A DNA stretch of 64,000 nucleotides from Aeromonas jandaei (GCF_037890695.1 NZ_CP149571.1:2262001-2326000); one strand, 5' to 3'; positions 1 through 10,014 are shown, counted from the first letter of the stretch. The notes: a model not told the origin generated them from the letters alone. A program made the numbers and translations.

Positions 1-604
1 CGACGCCGTAGGCGGAGGTGTCCTGGGAGATCACCAGCAGCTCCTTCACGCCGGCCTCTTTCAGGCGCTTGGCTTCGGCCAGCACGTCGCCGATGGGGCG
101 GCTCACCAGATCCCCGCGCATGGAGGGGATGATGCAGAAGGTGCAGCGGTGGTTGCACCCTTCGGAAATCTTCAGATAGGCGTAGTGGCGCGGGGTCAGC
201 TTGACGCCGTGGGCCGGAACCAGACTGGTGAAGGGGTTGTGCTGCGGCTTCTCCACATATTTGTGGACGTGACCCAGCACCTCTTCATAGGCGTGGGGGC
301 CGGTGATCTCGAGCACCTTGGGGTGGATCTCGCGGATCTGATTCTCTTTGGCGCCAAGGCAGCCGGTGACGATCACCTTGCCGTTCTCGGCCAGCGCTTC
401 GCCGATCGCTTCGAGCGACTCCTGCACTGCACTGTCGATAAAGCCACAGGTGTTGACGACAACCAGCTCGGCATCGTCATAGCTGGGCACCACGTCGTAC
501 CCTTCGGTACGCAGCTGGGTCAGGATGCGCTCGGAATCGACCAGGTTTTTCGGGCAACCCAGGGAGACGAATCCTACTTTGGGGGCCTGTTTTGTGTTGG
601 ACAT
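1..604 (-). CDS. rimO: Ribosomal protein S12 methylthiotransferase RimO (3' end outside window)
   Basis: Radical-SAM enzyme that adds a methylthio group to the conserved aspartate of ribosomal protein S12. The minus-strand reading starts [20 protein letters not shown], the N-terminal UPF0004 domain with its first iron-sulfur cysteines. Near residue 150 comes the radical-SAM cluster motif CNHRCTFC, a CxxxCxxC set within the family sequence [17 protein letters not shown]. About 201 codons are visible and the C-terminal TRAM domain lies beyond base 1. The ATG at 604 gives the start expected for the family. It is divergent from the HD-GYP gene across a 270-base spacer. The family call is firm. 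Confidence 0.96.
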   Translation of the reverse strand, partial: MSNTKQAPKVGFVSLGCPKNLVDSERILTQLRTEGYDVVPSYDDAELVVVNTCGFIDSAVQESLEAIGEALAENGKVIVTGCLGAKENQIREIHPKVLEITGPHAYEEVLGHVHKYVEKPQHNPFTSLVPAHGVKLTPRHYAYLKISEGCNHRCTFCIIPSMRGDLVSRPIGDVLAEAKRLKEAGVKELLVISQDTSAYGV

Positions 605-722
605 CGCTCAATCACTCTTAGGTGGCTTCTCTTTAAGGGCGCGGATTTTACCTAAATGGCTAACCAAAAACTATACAGCGGAGCCGGGAGAACCGAACAA
701 TATCTCCGAGTAGGCAGGATTG

Positions 723-741
723 GGCGGCGTGAATCGCCGCC
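723..741. repeat. GC-rich inverted repeat in rimO/HD-GYP spacer
   Basis: Arms GGCGGCG (723-729) and CGCCGCC (735-741) enclose a 5-base loop. It lies in the divergent spacer, within the likely rimO 5' leader. No T-run follows on either side, so it is not a clear terminator. Confidence 0.4.
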
Positions 742-850
742 AATGGCTTGCCATCAATGGGGCTATCGCCCCCGCAGAGCGGGGTTGTTATCGGGATCCC
801 GCTTTGTTGATTTTCCTGTCAACAGAGGTGAGGGGGACAGAGGGATTCAC

Positions 851-856
851 TATAAT
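851..856 (+). promoter_or_regulatory. Possible -10 element of the HD-GYP gene
   Basis: A perfect TATAAT lies 23-35 bases before the candidate start codons of the downstream gene. I could not match a convincing -35 hexamer at the usual spacing, so this is tentative. Confidence 0.35.
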
Positions 857-873
857 CCCACCACGGAGATCCG

Positions 874-2007
874 GTGGAGATGGTCATGGAGAGTTCATTT
901 GGCGAAAGGATGCAGAGCGTACACGCCACCCTCAGGGAGCGTTTTGACAAGCTGAGCCGGGTGGCCATCGCGATCTACGACCCTCATACCGATCAGCTCA
1001 AGACCTTTGCCCACAGCACCGAAGGCCACTCTCCGCTGGTGCAGTACGAGGTGAAGCTGAGCGATGTGCCCTCCCTGCGCTATCTGGCGGAGCACCACCA
1101 CACCCGCGTGCTCGGCAATCTCGATGTTCTGCGTGACTCTGCATCGGAGCACAGCCGCAAGCTGCTGGAGGCGGGCTATTCCTCCAGCTATACCGAGCCG
1201 CTGTTGTTCAACAGCAAGCTGTTTGGCTTTCTGTTTTGCGATGCCATGGAGCCGGACTATTTCAACGAGCCGATCCGAAGCGAGCTGTCAGCCTATGCCC
1301 AGATGCTCTCGGCCATCATCGCCGTCGAGTTTTTCTCCATTCAGACCCTTGGCGGGGCGCTGACCACGGCGCGGGAGTTCAGCCGCTATCGGGATGAGGA
1401 GACCGCCAACCATCTGCACCGGATGTCGGCCTACTCCCGGCTGATCGCCAGAACCCTGGCCCCTGTCACTGGCCTCAGCGATGAGGAGGTGGAGTTTGTC
1501 TATCTCTTCTCCGGGCTGCACGACATCGGCAAGATTGCGGTGCCGGACGGCATCCTGCTCAAGCCGGGCAAGCTGACCCCGGAAGAGTTCGAGATCATGA
1601 AGAGCCACCCCGGCAAGGGGCAGGAGATGATTAACCTGATGATCAGCGAGTTTGGCCTCGACGGCATTCACCACACCGACATGCTGACCAATATCATCGC
1701 CAGCCATCACGAGCGCTTCGACGGCACCGGCTATCCGCTGGGGCTGGCGGGGGAGGAGATCCCGCTGGCGGCGCGCATCGTGGCGGTGGCCGATGTGTTT
1801 GATGCTCTGACCAGCGAGCGCCCCTACAAGCAGCCCTGGCCGTTCGAGACGGCCTTTGCCTATCTGGAGGAGCATGCCGGCAGCCAGTTTGATCCCGCCT
1901 GTGTCGCCGCGGCCCTGCGCAACAAGGCCGAGTTTTATACCATCTATCAGCAGTATCAGGATCCGGCCACTACGCCGGAGACGGACGAGGCGAAACCGGC
2001 CGAGTGA
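874..2007 (+). CDS. HD-GYP domain protein, probable cyclic-di-GMP phosphodiesterase
   Basis: The N-terminal ~150 residues look like a GAF-type sensor. The C-terminal half is an HD-GYP domain: the metal-binding HD pair sits at about residue 216 (HDIGKIAVPDG) and the signature HHERFDGTGYP at residues 278-288. Both are intact, so c-di-GMP hydrolysis is expected. No transmembrane segment is evident, so it is probably cytosolic. Possible starts are GTG 874, ATG 880 and ATG 886. The ATG at 886 has GGTGGAG six bases upstream and may be the true one. A hairpin terminator follows. The gene stands alone, so the signal it senses cannot be inferred from neighbours. Confidence 0.88.
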   Translation: MEMVMESSFGERMQSVHATLRERFDKLSRVAIAIYDPHTDQLKTFAHSTEGHSPLVQYEVKLSDVPSLRYLAEHHHTRVLGNLDVLRDSASEHSRKLLEAGYSSSYTEPLLFNSKLFGFLFCDAMEPDYFNEPIRSELSAYAQMLSAIIAVEFFSIQTLGGALTTAREFSRYRDEETANHLHRMSAYSRLIARTLAPVTGLSDEEVEFVYLFSGLHDIGKIAVPDGILLKPGKLTPEEFEIMKSHPGKGQEMINLMISEFGLDGIHHTDMLTNIIASHHERFDGTGYPLGLAGEEIPLAARIVAVADVFDALTSERPYKQPWPFETAFAYLEEHAGSQFDPACVAAALRNKAEFYTIYQQYQDPATTPETDEAKPAE

Positions 2008-2079
2008 GATGGGGAAGGCAAAACCAGCACAAGGGAGATAAGGGGCAATCAAGAGGGCCAAAGAGGCAGAGCAAGAGAG

Positions 2080-2101
2080 GGGGACGCCAGCGAGCGTCCC
2101 C
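2080..2101 (+). terminator. Rho-independent terminator of the HD-GYP gene
   Basis: Arms GGGGACGC (2080-2087) and GCGTCCCC (2094-2101) with a 6-base loop, followed by a short T-run. It lies 72 bases after the stop codon. Confidence 0.7.
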
Positions 2102-2156
2102 TTTGCATTTGTCAGATTTGATGGCAGCGGTTTTGTGGCTCGTCGCCCGCAGCCCG

Positions 2157-2342
2157 TTATGGTTTGCGCGGCGGCTCGTTTGACTGGCCGAGGTGGTCGG
2201 CGTTGGCGCTTGAGCAGCCGCAGGGGCGGATCTGCTTGTCCGGTCGCTGCTGGGCCAGCCGATACTGACTCCACCAGATGATGGTGGTCATGGCGAGGAT
2301 CAGCACAAACGAGGCGAGCAGACTCAATAACCAGATGGACAT
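2157..2342 (-). CDS. Small single-pass membrane protein with a CGC motif, function unknown
   Basis: A 61-residue protein that I do not recognise. Residues 3-25 form one hydrophobic segment, followed by a basic, polar tail containing RPCGCSS, so two cysteines could bind metal or form a disulfide. The ATG at 2342 is preceded on the minus strand by AGGAGAAG at good spacing, which supports a real gene. It is unlike its antisense neighbourhood and stands alone between the HD-GYP gene and the symporter. Confidence 0.6.
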   Translation of the reverse strand: MSIWLLSLLASFVLILAMTTIIWWSQYRLAQQRPDKQIRPCGCSSANADHLGQSNEPPRKP

Positions 2343-2603
2343 GATCTCTTCTCCTGCGGTGATGGCGGCCGCCCACGTGGTGATCGGGCGGCTGTGATGC
2401 TGGCAGCAAGTATGGCCCGGCGGCGGTTGATGCGCTTGATTGTTATCGTGAGCGCAACAGTCTACTTAGCAACTGTTTCGCTAGAGTAACAATCTGACGA
2501 GTGCAGTGGGTGGCCCCAGGATACCGATTTGATGGTGTGGGGGGCCGACTTGCGCTGATGGTGCCTTATTGGCTCAGGTCAGATGGCTTAAGGCAGAAAC
2601 GAC
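2343..2603. other. Spacer without a recognisable gene
   Basis: About 260 bases between the small membrane-protein gene and the terminator of the symporter. I see no coding frame with a ribosome site and no clear repeat. It presumably holds the promoter of the small gene. Confidence 0.4.
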
Positions 2604-2631
2604 ACAGGCCCGAACAGAGGTTCGGGCCTGT
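2604..2631 (-). terminator. Terminator of the DAACS symporter gene
   Basis: Twelve-base perfect arms ACAGGCCCGAAC (2604-2615) and GTTCGGGCCTGT (2620-2631) with loop AGAG. It lies 38 bases beyond the minus-strand stop codon. T-rich bases follow on both strands. Confidence 0.8.
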
Positions 2632-2668
2632 GGTTTTGGCAGAGGATGGTCGGGCCATCCTGGCGAGC

Positions 2669-3850
2669 TTACGCCTGTTTGGCCTCGGCCACGGGAGCAG
2701 CGCTCTCGCTGCCATTGGCGAAGCGATCGGCCCACAGGGCAATCACTCCGTCACCGGTGACGTTGCAGGCGGTGCCGAAGCTGTCCTGCGCCAGATAGAG
2801 GGCGATCATCAGGGCGATGGAGGCTTCACCGAAACCGAGCATGGAGGTGAGCAGACCCAGTGCCGACATCACGCCACCACCAGGTGCGCCCGGGGCGGCG
2901 ATCATGATCACACCCAGCATCATGATGAAGGGCAGCATGGTGTCGATGCCCGGAATGGCCAGATGCTCGGAGAGGAACATCACCGCGGTGGCGCAGGTCA
3001 CCAGGGTAATGGTGGAGCCACAGAGGTGAATGGTGGCGCACAGCGGCACGGTGAAGTTGGCGATGCCGTCGCTCACCCCGTTGTTCTTGCTCGACTGCAG
3101 GGCAACCGGAATGGTGGCGGCGCTCGACATGGTACCCAGCGCGGTGAAGTAGGCCGGCAGCATGTTCTTGATGAGCTGGGCCGGTGAGCGGCCAAGGGCC
3201 AGACCGGTACCGACGAACAGCACGGAGAGCCAGATCCAGTGCATCAGGATGGCCATCACCAGCACCACGCCGAAGGTCTTCAGGGTGGCGAACACGGTGC
3301 CTTCCACCGTCATCTCGACAAAGACGCCGGCGATGTAGAACGGCAGCAGCGGAATGATCACCTTGGCCAGCAGGCGGTCGATGATGTCACGGCCCTGATC
3401 GGCGACCCGGCGCAGATCGGTGGCCTGGGTGGCACTGATGCCGATACCGAACACGAAGGCGGCGGCCAGCGCGGACATCACGCCAAACAGCGGCGGGATC
3501 TCCAGATTGACGTAGGAGGCGAGCTTGACCGCCTCGGCGGTAGTGGGCTCGGCAGCGGTGGTCAGCTGCGGGATCAGGTGGCTCGCCACGGTAAAGGCGA
3601 ACAGGCCCGCCAGAATGGTGGAGCAGTAGGAGAGGGCCACGGTTTTGCCCAGCAGCTTGCCTGAGTTCTTCGGCAGGCTGGCGATACCGCTCATGATGAA
3701 GAAGAGGATGATGAGCGGAATGGTGAAGGTAATGAGCTGACCTATGACTGTCTTGGCCGTAAACAGCACGCGCGCCACCCACTCAGGGGCGTAGAGACCG
3801 AGCAAGAGACCGGCAAGGATGCCAGCAATGAGTTTGAGGACAAGTTTCAT
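2669..3850 (-). CDS. Dicarboxylate/amino acid:cation symporter (DAACS family)
   Basis: A 393-residue inner-membrane protein with 8 or more hydrophobic segments plus re-entrant loops typical of the glutamate/aspartate/C4-dicarboxylate symporter family. Visible family motifs are the serine-rich SSAATIPVAL, the ligand loop CATIHLCGSTIT, the tip APGAPGGGVMSALG and the late NVTGD motif in TACNVTGDGVIALW. It should import an acidic amino acid or dicarboxylate with Na+ or H+. The substrate cannot be fixed from sequence. The ATG at 3850 follows AAGGAAAT-like bases on the minus strand. A possible FNR-like box lies 46 bases upstream. Confidence 0.88.
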   Translation of the reverse strand: MKLVLKLIAGILAGLLLGLYAPEWVARVLFTAKTVIGQLITFTIPLIILFFIMSGIASLPKNSGKLLGKTVALSYCSTILAGLFAFTVASHLIPQLTTAAEPTTAEAVKLASYVNLEIPPLFGVMSALAAAFVFGIGISATQATDLRRVADQGRDIIDRLLAKVIIPLLPFYIAGVFVEMTVEGTVFATLKTFGVVLVMAILMHWIWLSVLFVGTGLALGRSPAQLIKNMLPAYFTALGTMSSAATIPVALQSSKNNGVSDGIANFTVPLCATIHLCGSTITLVTCATAVMFLSEHLAIPGIDTMLPFIMMLGVIMIAAPGAPGGGVMSALGLLTSMLGFGEASIALMIALYLAQDSFGTACNVTGDGVIALWADRFANGSESAAPVAEAKQA

Positions 3851-3895
3851 AAGGAAATCCGGTGTTGGTTGTATTGTCTGATTTGTTATTAAATT

Positions 3896-3909
3896 TTGAT
3901 ATTAATCAC
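3896..3909. promoter_or_regulatory. Possible FNR/CRP-type box upstream of the symporter gene
   Basis: TTGAT-ATTA-ATCAC differs from the FNR consensus (TTGAT-N4-ATCAA) only at the last base. Its centre is about 52 bases upstream of the start codon of the symporter gene. Anaerobic control of an acidic-substrate importer would make sense but is inference. Confidence 0.4.
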
Positions 3910-4130
3910 ACTTTCTAACACAGAATCCGCATTATGTCTGTCTTGAATGGGTTAATGCCGAGTTAAATATTGTTAATGGCTATTTTCCCCGACCGGAAAG
4001 CGCCCATATTTAAACGCGCAAGATGCGGCCAAGATACGGCATAGAGTGCTGAAAATGGTGTGCTGAAGATGGTGGGTTGACAGAGGGCGTGCAGGGCCTT
4101 CGGGTCAGGGCCTGCGCGGGATAAAAGCGA

Positions 4131-4155
4131 GCGCCGTTAAGGGGTTAACCGGCGC
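4131..4155 (-). terminator. Terminator of the methyltransferase-like gene
   Basis: Near-perfect arms GCGCCGTTAA (4131-4140) and TTAACCGGCGC (4145-4155) around GGGG. Read on the minus strand the hairpin is followed by TCGCTTTTATC. It sits directly after the stop codon at 4162. Confidence 0.6.
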
Positions 4156-4161
4156 CGCCAA

Positions 4162-4683
4162 TCAAGCGGTCGTGCGGGTGAGCAGCAGATAACTCAACGC
4201 TGCGGCGGATTGGGTTGGCTGCTCCGCGCAGATCGCCAGCGGGATCTCATCCTCTTTGAGTCGTTCGGCCAGTTGCGCCATGGCTGCCGCGAGATCGGTT
4301 GCAACCGGCAACGCCAGCGGCGCACCCGGTTTGAGCAGGGTGGCGAGATGGCTCAGGGTGTCAGTTGCTTTCTGCCCTGCAAGGTCTGTGGGGCGGCTGA
4401 GCCAGATGCCGTCATAGGGGAGCACGCTGCGCATCCCCGCGATGGGGCAAATGCGCACCGCCTGACCCGAGCGGCGCGATGCGCTGCGGGCCAGCGCCAG
4501 CTCGGGTTCGCAGGCGGTGACCCGAAAACCGCCATCCCGCAGCCAGCAGAGATCCACCCCGTCACCGCAGTCGAGGTTGAGCAGGTGGGAGCCAGCGGTC
4601 AGCCGGGCCGTAAAGGCGATGTGCGCCGGAGTCAGGCTGGCGGAATGGGCGGTATCTTGGGTGATGGCGTCAGTGGATGTCAC
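4162..4683 (-). CDS. SAM-dependent methyltransferase-like protein
   Basis: A 173-residue protein with a class I methyltransferase motif I variant, LLNLDCGDGVDLCWL (residues 38-52), then VTACEPE, which fits the acidic end of strand 2. The protein is short for the fold and later motifs are weak, so it may be a degenerate or specialised member with unknown substrate. It starts with GTG at 4683; no in-frame ATG lies nearby. It is transcribed away from acrR's 3' end with a 100-base gap, so it may share transcripts with acrR. Confidence 0.6.
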   Translation of the reverse strand: MTSTDAITQDTAHSASLTPAHIAFTARLTAGSHLLNLDCGDGVDLCWLRDGGFRVTACEPELALARSASRRSGQAVRICPIAGMRSVLPYDGIWLSRPTDLAGQKATDTLSHLATLLKPGAPLALPVATDLAAAMAQLAERLKEDEIPLAICAEQPTQSAAALSYLLLTRTTA

Positions 4684-4783
4684 AACGATGGTCTCGGGCC
4701 GAGGCGGCTACAGGGGGCGCTACCTTAGCAAATCGGGGGCTGCGCTGGCAAAGCGGTCCGCAAGTTGGCGCAGAGGGTGAACA

Positions 4784-5422
4784 CTAGGAACGAACCGCCG
4801 GATTGCGGGGTTGGGTCAGCATGGTGAACATGCAGTCGAGCAGGTACTCCGACTCGGCAGCCAAATCGATCCGCTCCGGAAAGTGGAGCCAGTTGATGAT
4901 GTAGCCATCGAGGGTACAGTGGAGCAGGGTGGAGGCTAGCCGCAGATCCAGATTGGCGGGCAGCTGTCCGCGGCGGATGGCGTTGGTGAGGGTGGTCTCC
5001 AGATCCCGGAAGAAGTTGCTGGACTGGCTGCGGATATGTTCGCGCAGGGAGATGGCTTCCCCCTCCAGCGATTCGAGATTGAAGAGGATGGTGAACATCT
5101 GCTGGTGGGCCTGATCCCGGGTGATGCGGGTCAGCACCTCTTTGAGGAAGTCGCGCAGCTTGCCGAGGGGGTCGGGCTCCTCTTCATTGACGCAGGCGTC
5201 GAGCTGGTGGGCGAGGGGTTGGCAGAGCTCCTCCCAGAGGGAGAAGAAGAGCTCCTCCTTGTTTTTGAAGTGCCAGTAGATGGCCCCGCGCGTGAGGTCA
5301 GCGGCTCTGGCGATGTCGGTCAGGCTGGTCTTGGCCAGCCCCTGGCTGCAGAAGAGATCCAGCGCCGTCTTCATGATGGTGCAGCGGGTCTGCTGTGCCT
5401 CCTCTTTGGTCCGTCTGGCCAT
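4784..5422 (-). CDS. acrR: TetR-family repressor of acrAB (AcrR type)
   Basis: A 212-residue regulator. The N-terminus MARRTKEEAQQTR and the helix-turn-helix TSLTDIARAADLTRGAIYW (residues 32-50) are those of AcrR-type TetR repressors; the C-terminal ~150 residues are the helical ligand-binding domain. It is divergent from acrAB, and the spacer holds a palindrome almost identical to the E. coli AcrR operator. It should repress the pump and itself and release DNA when drugs or bile compounds bind. The Aeromonas pump-regulator name AheR might apply; I cannot separate the two by sequence alone. Confidence 0.9.
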   Translation of the reverse strand: MARRTKEEAQQTRCTIMKTALDLFCSQGLAKTSLTDIARAADLTRGAIYWHFKNKEELFFSLWEELCQPLAHQLDACVNEEEPDPLGKLRDFLKEVLTRITRDQAHQQMFTILFNLESLEGEAISLREHIRSQSSNFFRDLETTLTNAIRRGQLPANLDLRLASTLLHCTLDGYIINWLHFPERIDLAAESEYLLDCMFTMLTQPRNPAVRS

Positions 5423-5459
5423 CTGCTTCTGCGCCCCTTAATCAGCAAAAAAAGTCACT

Positions 5460-5483
5460 TACATACATTTATGAATGTATGTA
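5460..5483. promoter_or_regulatory. AcrR operator, 24-bp palindrome
   Basis: Perfect 10-base arms TACATACATT (5460-5469) and AATGTATGTA (5474-5483) flank the spacer TATG. From memory the E. coli AcrR site has the same arms with spacer TGTG. It lies between acrR (start 5422) and acrA (start 5566), placed to control both. Confidence 0.9.
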
Positions 5484-5565
5484 TATTGCCTCATCTTTCC
5501 GATTTTTACCAACAGGGCCCACGTGGCCCTGATTGTTCATTGACTGGCAAAGGCTCAGGTGTTTC

Positions 5566-6744
5566 ATGCATAAACATATTCTTGCTCGTTCGGTAGGTCT
5601 TGCCCTGCTGGCAACAGGCTTGCTGGCAGGTTGTGGCGACAAGGGCGCGCCGCAGGGACAGGGGGGCATGCCTCCCGTCGCGGTTGACGTGGTGACCCTG
5701 CAGAGTGCTCCGCTCAAGTTGACCAGCGAGCTGACCGGCCGCAGCGCCCCGTTGCGGGTGGCCGAAGTGCGCCCGCAGGTGGGGGGTATCATCCTCAAGC
5801 GCCTCTTTACCGAGGGGAGCGATGTGAAGGCTGGCGATCTGCTCTATCAGATCGATCCGGCTGTCTATCAGGCTGCCGTCGCCAGCGCCAAGGCCAATCT
5901 GGCCAAGGCGCAGGCCAACGAGCAGAGCGCCCGCCTCAAGGCCAAGCGCTATCAGGAGCTGCTCAAGGTCAACTCCATCAGCCGTCAGGACTATGACGAT
6001 GCCGACGCCAGCTGGAAGCAGGCGCAGGCGGAGATCATGGCGAGCAAGGCGGCCCTGCGCACCGCCGAGATCAATCTGGGTTACACCCGCATCACTGCGC
6101 CCATCAGCGGCCGCATCGGTACCTCCGCGGTGACCGAAGGGGCGCTGGTAACCGCCCAGCAGGCTGACAGCCTCGCCGTCATTCAGCAGCTCGACCCCAT
6201 GTATGTCGATGTGCGCCAGTCTACCGCCGATCTGCTGCGTCTCAAGCGGCTGGTGGCCGAGGGCAAGGTCGTGCAGGACGAACACAAGGGCGCCAAGGTG
6301 AGCTTCCAGCTGGAAGATGGCACCACTTATGGCGAAGAGGGCTCGCTGCAGTTCTCCGACGTCACCGTGGATGAGACCACCGGCATGGTGGCCCTGCGGG
6401 TGATTGTCCCCAACCCCACCCATCTGCTGCTGCCCGGCATGTTCATGCGCGCCACCCTGCAAGAGGGCGAGCGAGCCAAAGGGCTGCTGGTGCCGCAAAC
6501 CGCGGTGACTCGCACCCCCAACGGTGGCGCTACCGTGCTGGTAGTGACCGCTGACAACAAGGTGGATCTGCGCAACGTTCAGCTGGGTCGCATCGTCGAT
6601 ACCAGCTGGGTGGTGGAGTCCGGTCTCAATGCCGGCGAGCGGGTGATCGTGGCCGGGTTGCAGAAAGTGCGTCCGGGTGCCGTGGTCAATCCGGCTGAAC
6701 AGGCTGCGGCGCCGGCAACAGCCGTCACCCCGGCCAACAAGTAG
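5566..6744 (+). CDS. acrA: RND efflux periplasmic adaptor, AcrA type lipoprotein
   Basis: A 392-residue membrane-fusion protein linking an inner-membrane RND pump to an outer-membrane channel. A lipoprotein signal ends in LLAGC (Cys ~23). Then come barrel-sandwich/lipoyl halves ([20 protein letters not shown] and [14 protein letters not shown]), a helical hairpin at about residues 95-160 and a C-terminal membrane-proximal domain. The reading frame runs upstream to TTG 5533, but the ATG at 5566 gives a correct signal peptide and has AGG-rich bases before it. acrB begins 17 bases downstream. No outer-membrane gene follows, so TolC encoded elsewhere or the OMF at 18.2 kb is the likely partner. 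Confidence 0.93.
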   Translation: MHKHILARSVGLALLATGLLAGCGDKGAPQGQGGMPPVAVDVVTLQSAPLKLTSELTGRSAPLRVAEVRPQVGGIILKRLFTEGSDVKAGDLLYQIDPAVYQAAVASAKANLAKAQANEQSARLKAKRYQELLKVNSISRQDYDDADASWKQAQAEIMASKAALRTAEINLGYTRITAPISGRIGTSAVTEGALVTAQQADSLAVIQQLDPMYVDVRQSTADLLRLKRLVAEGKVVQDEHKGAKVSFQLEDGTTYGEEGSLQFSDVTVDETTGMVALRVIVPNPTHLLLPGMFMRATLQEGERAKGLLVPQTAVTRTPNGGATVLVVTADNKVDLRNVQLGRIVDTSWVVESGLNAGERVIVAGLQKVRPGAVVNPAEQAAAPATAVTPANK

Positions 6745-6761
6745 GATGGAGTAGTCGCTTC

Positions 6762-9700
6762 ATGGCTCGATTTTTCATAGACAGACCCATTTTTGCCTGG
6801 GTGATCGCGCTGGTGATCATGCTGGCGGGCAGCCTGGCCATCATCAAGCTGCCGGTGGCCCAGTATCCGAGCATTGCACCGCCGGCGGTGAGCATCTCCG
6901 CCAGCTATCCGGGCGCGTCTGCCAAGACGGTAGAGGACTCGGTGACCCAGATCATCGAACAGAACATGACGGGGCTGGATCACCTGCTCTACATGTCCTC
7001 CCAGTCCGACTCTGCCGGCCGGGTGTCGGTCACTCTGACCTTCCAGCCGGGAACAGATCCCGATATCGCCCAGGTGCAGGTGCAGAACAAGCTGCAGCAG
7101 GCGATGTCGCTGCTGCCGCAAGAGGTGCAGCAGCAAGGGATCCGGGTACAGAAGACCTCCAGCAGCTTCCTGATGGTTGCCGCCTTCATCTCCAGCGATG
7201 GCAGCATGAAGAACGACGATCTGGCGGACTATGTGGTCTCCAACATCAAGGAGCCGCTGAGCCGTCTGGACGGGGTAGGGGATATCACTCTATTCGGCAG
7301 CCAGTACTCCATGCGGATCTGGCTCGACCCCAACAAGCTCAACAGGGTGCAGATGACCCCGAGTGATGTGCAGTTGGCGATCAAGGCGCAAAACGCCCAG
7401 GTAGCCTTCGGCAAACTGGGGGGAACCCCTTCGGTGGCCGATCAGCAGTTCACCGCCACCATCATGGGCCAGACCCGTCTCTCCACCGTCGAGCAGTTCA
7501 ACGACATTCTGCTGCGGGTGACTCAGGATGGCGCCAAGGTGCGGCTGAAAGATGTGGCCCGGGTCGAGCTGGCTGGCGAGAGCTATGACGCCGAGGCGCT
7601 CTACAACGGTCAGCCTACCGCGGCGGTAGCTATCAAGCTGGCGACCGGTGCCAACGCGCTGGATACCTCCGAGAAGGTGCGCGCCAAGCTCAACGAGCTG
7701 TCAGAGTACTTCCCGGCCAACATGAAGATCGTCTACCCCTACGACACCACGCCGTTTGTGAAGATCTCCATCGAGGAGGTAGTGCAGACCCTGATCGAGG
7801 CGATCTTCCTGGTGTTCTGCGTCATGTATCTGTTCCTGCAGAACTTCCGGGCGACCCTGATCCCGACTATCGCGGTGCCCGTGGTGCTGCTCGGTACCTT
7901 CGGGGTGATGGCGGCATTTGGCTTCTCCATCAACACCCTCACCATGTTCGGCATGGTGCTCGCCATCGGCCTTCTGGTGGATGACGCCATCGTGGTGGTG
8001 GAGAACGTGGAGCGGTTGATGAGCGAGGAGGATCTCTCCCCGCTTGAGGCGACCCGCAAGTCGATGGGCCAGATCACCGGCGCGCTGGTGGGGATCGCCC
8101 TGGTGCTCTCCGCCGTATTCGTGCCGATGGCCTTCTTCGGCGGCTCGACCGGCGCCATCTATCGCCAGTTCTCGCTGACCATCGTCTCGGCCATGACCTT
8201 GTCGGTGCTGGTGGCGCTGATCCTGACGCCGGCGCTCTGTGCCACTCTGCTCAAGCCGATGAAACACGGCGAGTTCGGTGCTCAGCGCGGCTTCTTTGGC
8301 TGGTTCAACCGCGCCTTTGATGCCGGCACCCAGCGCTACCAGCGCGGGGTGGGCAAGGTGATCAAGCAGGGCGTGCGCTACAGCCTCATCTACGGTGCCA
8401 TGCTGGCGGTGCTGGCTGTGCTCTTTATGCGGATGCCTACCTCCTTCCTGCCGGAGGAGGATCAGGGGGTCATCATGTCCATGGTGCAACTGCCGGTGGG
8501 GGCGACCAAGCAGCGCACCGAGGTGGTGCTGGCGGACATGCGCGACTACTTCCTGAAAAACGAGAAGGACAATGTCGACTCCGTACTGACGGTGGCGGGC
8601 TTCAGCTTCGCCGGTAGCGGTCAGAACAGCGGCATGGCCTTTATCAAACTCAAGGACTGGAGCGAGCGCAAGAGCCCGGATCGCAGCGCCAATGCCATCA
8701 TCGGCCGCGCCATGGGCTATCTGTTCAGCATCAAGGAGGCGCAAGTCTTCGCCTTTAACCTGCCTCCGATCCCGGAGCTGGGTACGGCGACCGGTTTTGA
8801 CTTCTTCCTGCAGGATCGCGGCGGTATCGGCCACGAGAAACTGATGGCGGCGCGCAACCAGCTGCTCGGCATGGCAGCGCAGGATCCCACTCTGGTGCGG
8901 GTGCGCCCGAACGGGATGGAAGATACGCCGCAGCTCGATATCAAGATTGACTACGAGAAGGCGCTGGCGCAGGGGCTCTCCATTGCAGAGATCAACAACA
9001 CGCTGGCAAGCGCCTGGGGTTCTGCCTACGTCAATGATTTCATCGACCGTGGCCGGATCAAGAAGGTCTATATGCAGGCTGATGCGCCCTTCCGGATGAA
9101 CCCGGAAGATCTCAAGCTCTGGTATGTGCGCAACAGCGCCGGTCAGATGGTGCCCTTCTCCGCGTTTGCCAGCACCGAGTGGAGCTTCGGCTCACCGCGT
9201 CTTGAGCGTTATAACGGCGTGCCGGCGATGGAAATCGTCGGGGAAGCGGCGCCCGGCAAGAGTACCGGTGATGCGATGGCCGCCATCGAGCAGATGGTGA
9301 AGAAGCTGCCGGAAGGGGTGGGCATCGAGTGGACCGGGCTCTCCTTCCAGGAGCGGCAGGCCGGCTCGCAGGCGCCTGCGCTCTACGCTATCTCGCTGCT
9401 GGTGGTGTTCCTCTGCTTGGCTGCCCTCTACGAGAGCTGGAGCATCCCCTTCTCGGTGATGCTGGTGGTGCCACTCGGGGTTCTGGGGGCTATTTTGGCC
9501 GCAACTCTGCGTGGGCTGGAGAATGATGTCTACTTCCAGGTGGGCCTGCTCACCACCATAGGCTTGTCGGCGAAGAACGCGATTTTGATCGTGGAATTTG
9601 CCAAAGAGCTCTATGACAAGGGGATGGGACTGGGTGAGGCTGTGGTGGAAGCGGCGCGTCTGCGTCTGCGCCCGATCCTGATGACCTCGCTTGCCTTTAT

Positions 9701-9911
9701 CCTCGGGGTACTGCCGCTGGTGATCAGCTCCGGCGCCGGCGCCAGCAGCCGTAACGCCATCGGTACCGGCGTGATGGGGGGGATGATCAGTGCCACCGTG
9801 CTGGCCATCTTCTTCGTGCCGCTCTTCTTTGTGCTGGTGATGCGCTACTTCACCAGCCACCAGAGCAAAGAGGCGCGCATGGCTGCAGCGGTTGAGTCAA
9901 AAGGTGACTGA
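6762..9911 (+). CDS. acrB: RND multidrug efflux pump, AcrB type
   Basis: A 1049-residue proton-driven multidrug exporter, the same length as E. coli AcrB. It shows the full HAE1 layout: TM1 at the N-terminus ([20 protein letters not shown]), two large periplasmic loops and 12 TM segments. The proton-relay acids D407 and D408 are in [13 protein letters not shown] and the relay lysine is K938 in [17 protein letters not shown]. It forms the acrAB operon with the upstream gene and is followed by a strong terminator. In Aeromonas acrB marks the left border of the O-antigen locus, as here. Confidence 0.96.
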   Translation: MARFFIDRPIFAWVIALVIMLAGSLAIIKLPVAQYPSIAPPAVSISASYPGASAKTVEDSVTQIIEQNMTGLDHLLYMSSQSDSAGRVSVTLTFQPGTDPDIAQVQVQNKLQQAMSLLPQEVQQQGIRVQKTSSSFLMVAAFISSDGSMKNDDLADYVVSNIKEPLSRLDGVGDITLFGSQYSMRIWLDPNKLNRVQMTPSDVQLAIKAQNAQVAFGKLGGTPSVADQQFTATIMGQTRLSTVEQFNDILLRVTQDGAKVRLKDVARVELAGESYDAEALYNGQPTAAVAIKLATGANALDTSEKVRAKLNELSEYFPANMKIVYPYDTTPFVKISIEEVVQTLIEAIFLVFCVMYLFLQNFRATLIPTIAVPVVLLGTFGVMAAFGFSINTLTMFGMVLAIGLLVDDAIVVVENVERLMSEEDLSPLEATRKSMGQITGALVGIALVLSAVFVPMAFFGGSTGAIYRQFSLTIVSAMTLSVLVALILTPALCATLLKPMKHGEFGAQRGFFGWFNRAFDAGTQRYQRGVGKVIKQGVRYSLIYGAMLAVLAVLFMRMPTSFLPEEDQGVIMSMVQLPVGATKQRTEVVLADMRDYFLKNEKDNVDSVLTVAGFSFAGSGQNSGMAFIKLKDWSERKSPDRSANAIIGRAMGYLFSIKEAQVFAFNLPPIPELGTATGFDFFLQDRGGIGHEKLMAARNQLLGMAAQDPTLVRVRPNGMEDTPQLDIKIDYEKALAQGLSIAEINNTLASAWGSAYVNDFIDRGRIKKVYMQADAPFRMNPEDLKLWYVRNSAGQMVPFSAFASTEWSFGSPRLERYNGVPAMEIVGEAAPGKSTGDAMAAIEQMVKKLPEGVGIEWTGLSFQERQAGSQAPALYAISLLVVFLCLAALYESWSIPFSVMLVVPLGVLGAILAATLRGLENDVYFQVGLLTTIGLSAKNAILIVEFAKELYDKGMGLGEAVVEAARLRLRPILMTSLAFILGVLPLVISSGAGASSRNAIGTGVMGGMISATVLAIFFVPLFFVLVMRYFTSHQSKEARMAAAVESKGD

Positions 9912-9981
9912 GCAAAAGTGTGTCCAGCTCTTCTGAGCGATAGATCACAATTTGATAAAAGAGTCAGTTAAAGCTTACTAT

Positions 9982-10014
9982 AAAATGGGGCAACACGAGC
10001 GGTTGCCCCATTTT
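9982..10014 (+). terminator. acrAB terminator
   Basis: Arms AAAATGGGGCAAC (9982-9994) and GTTGCCCCATTTT (10002-10014) with a 7-base loop, running into seven Ts. A strong intrinsic terminator. Confidence 0.92.
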
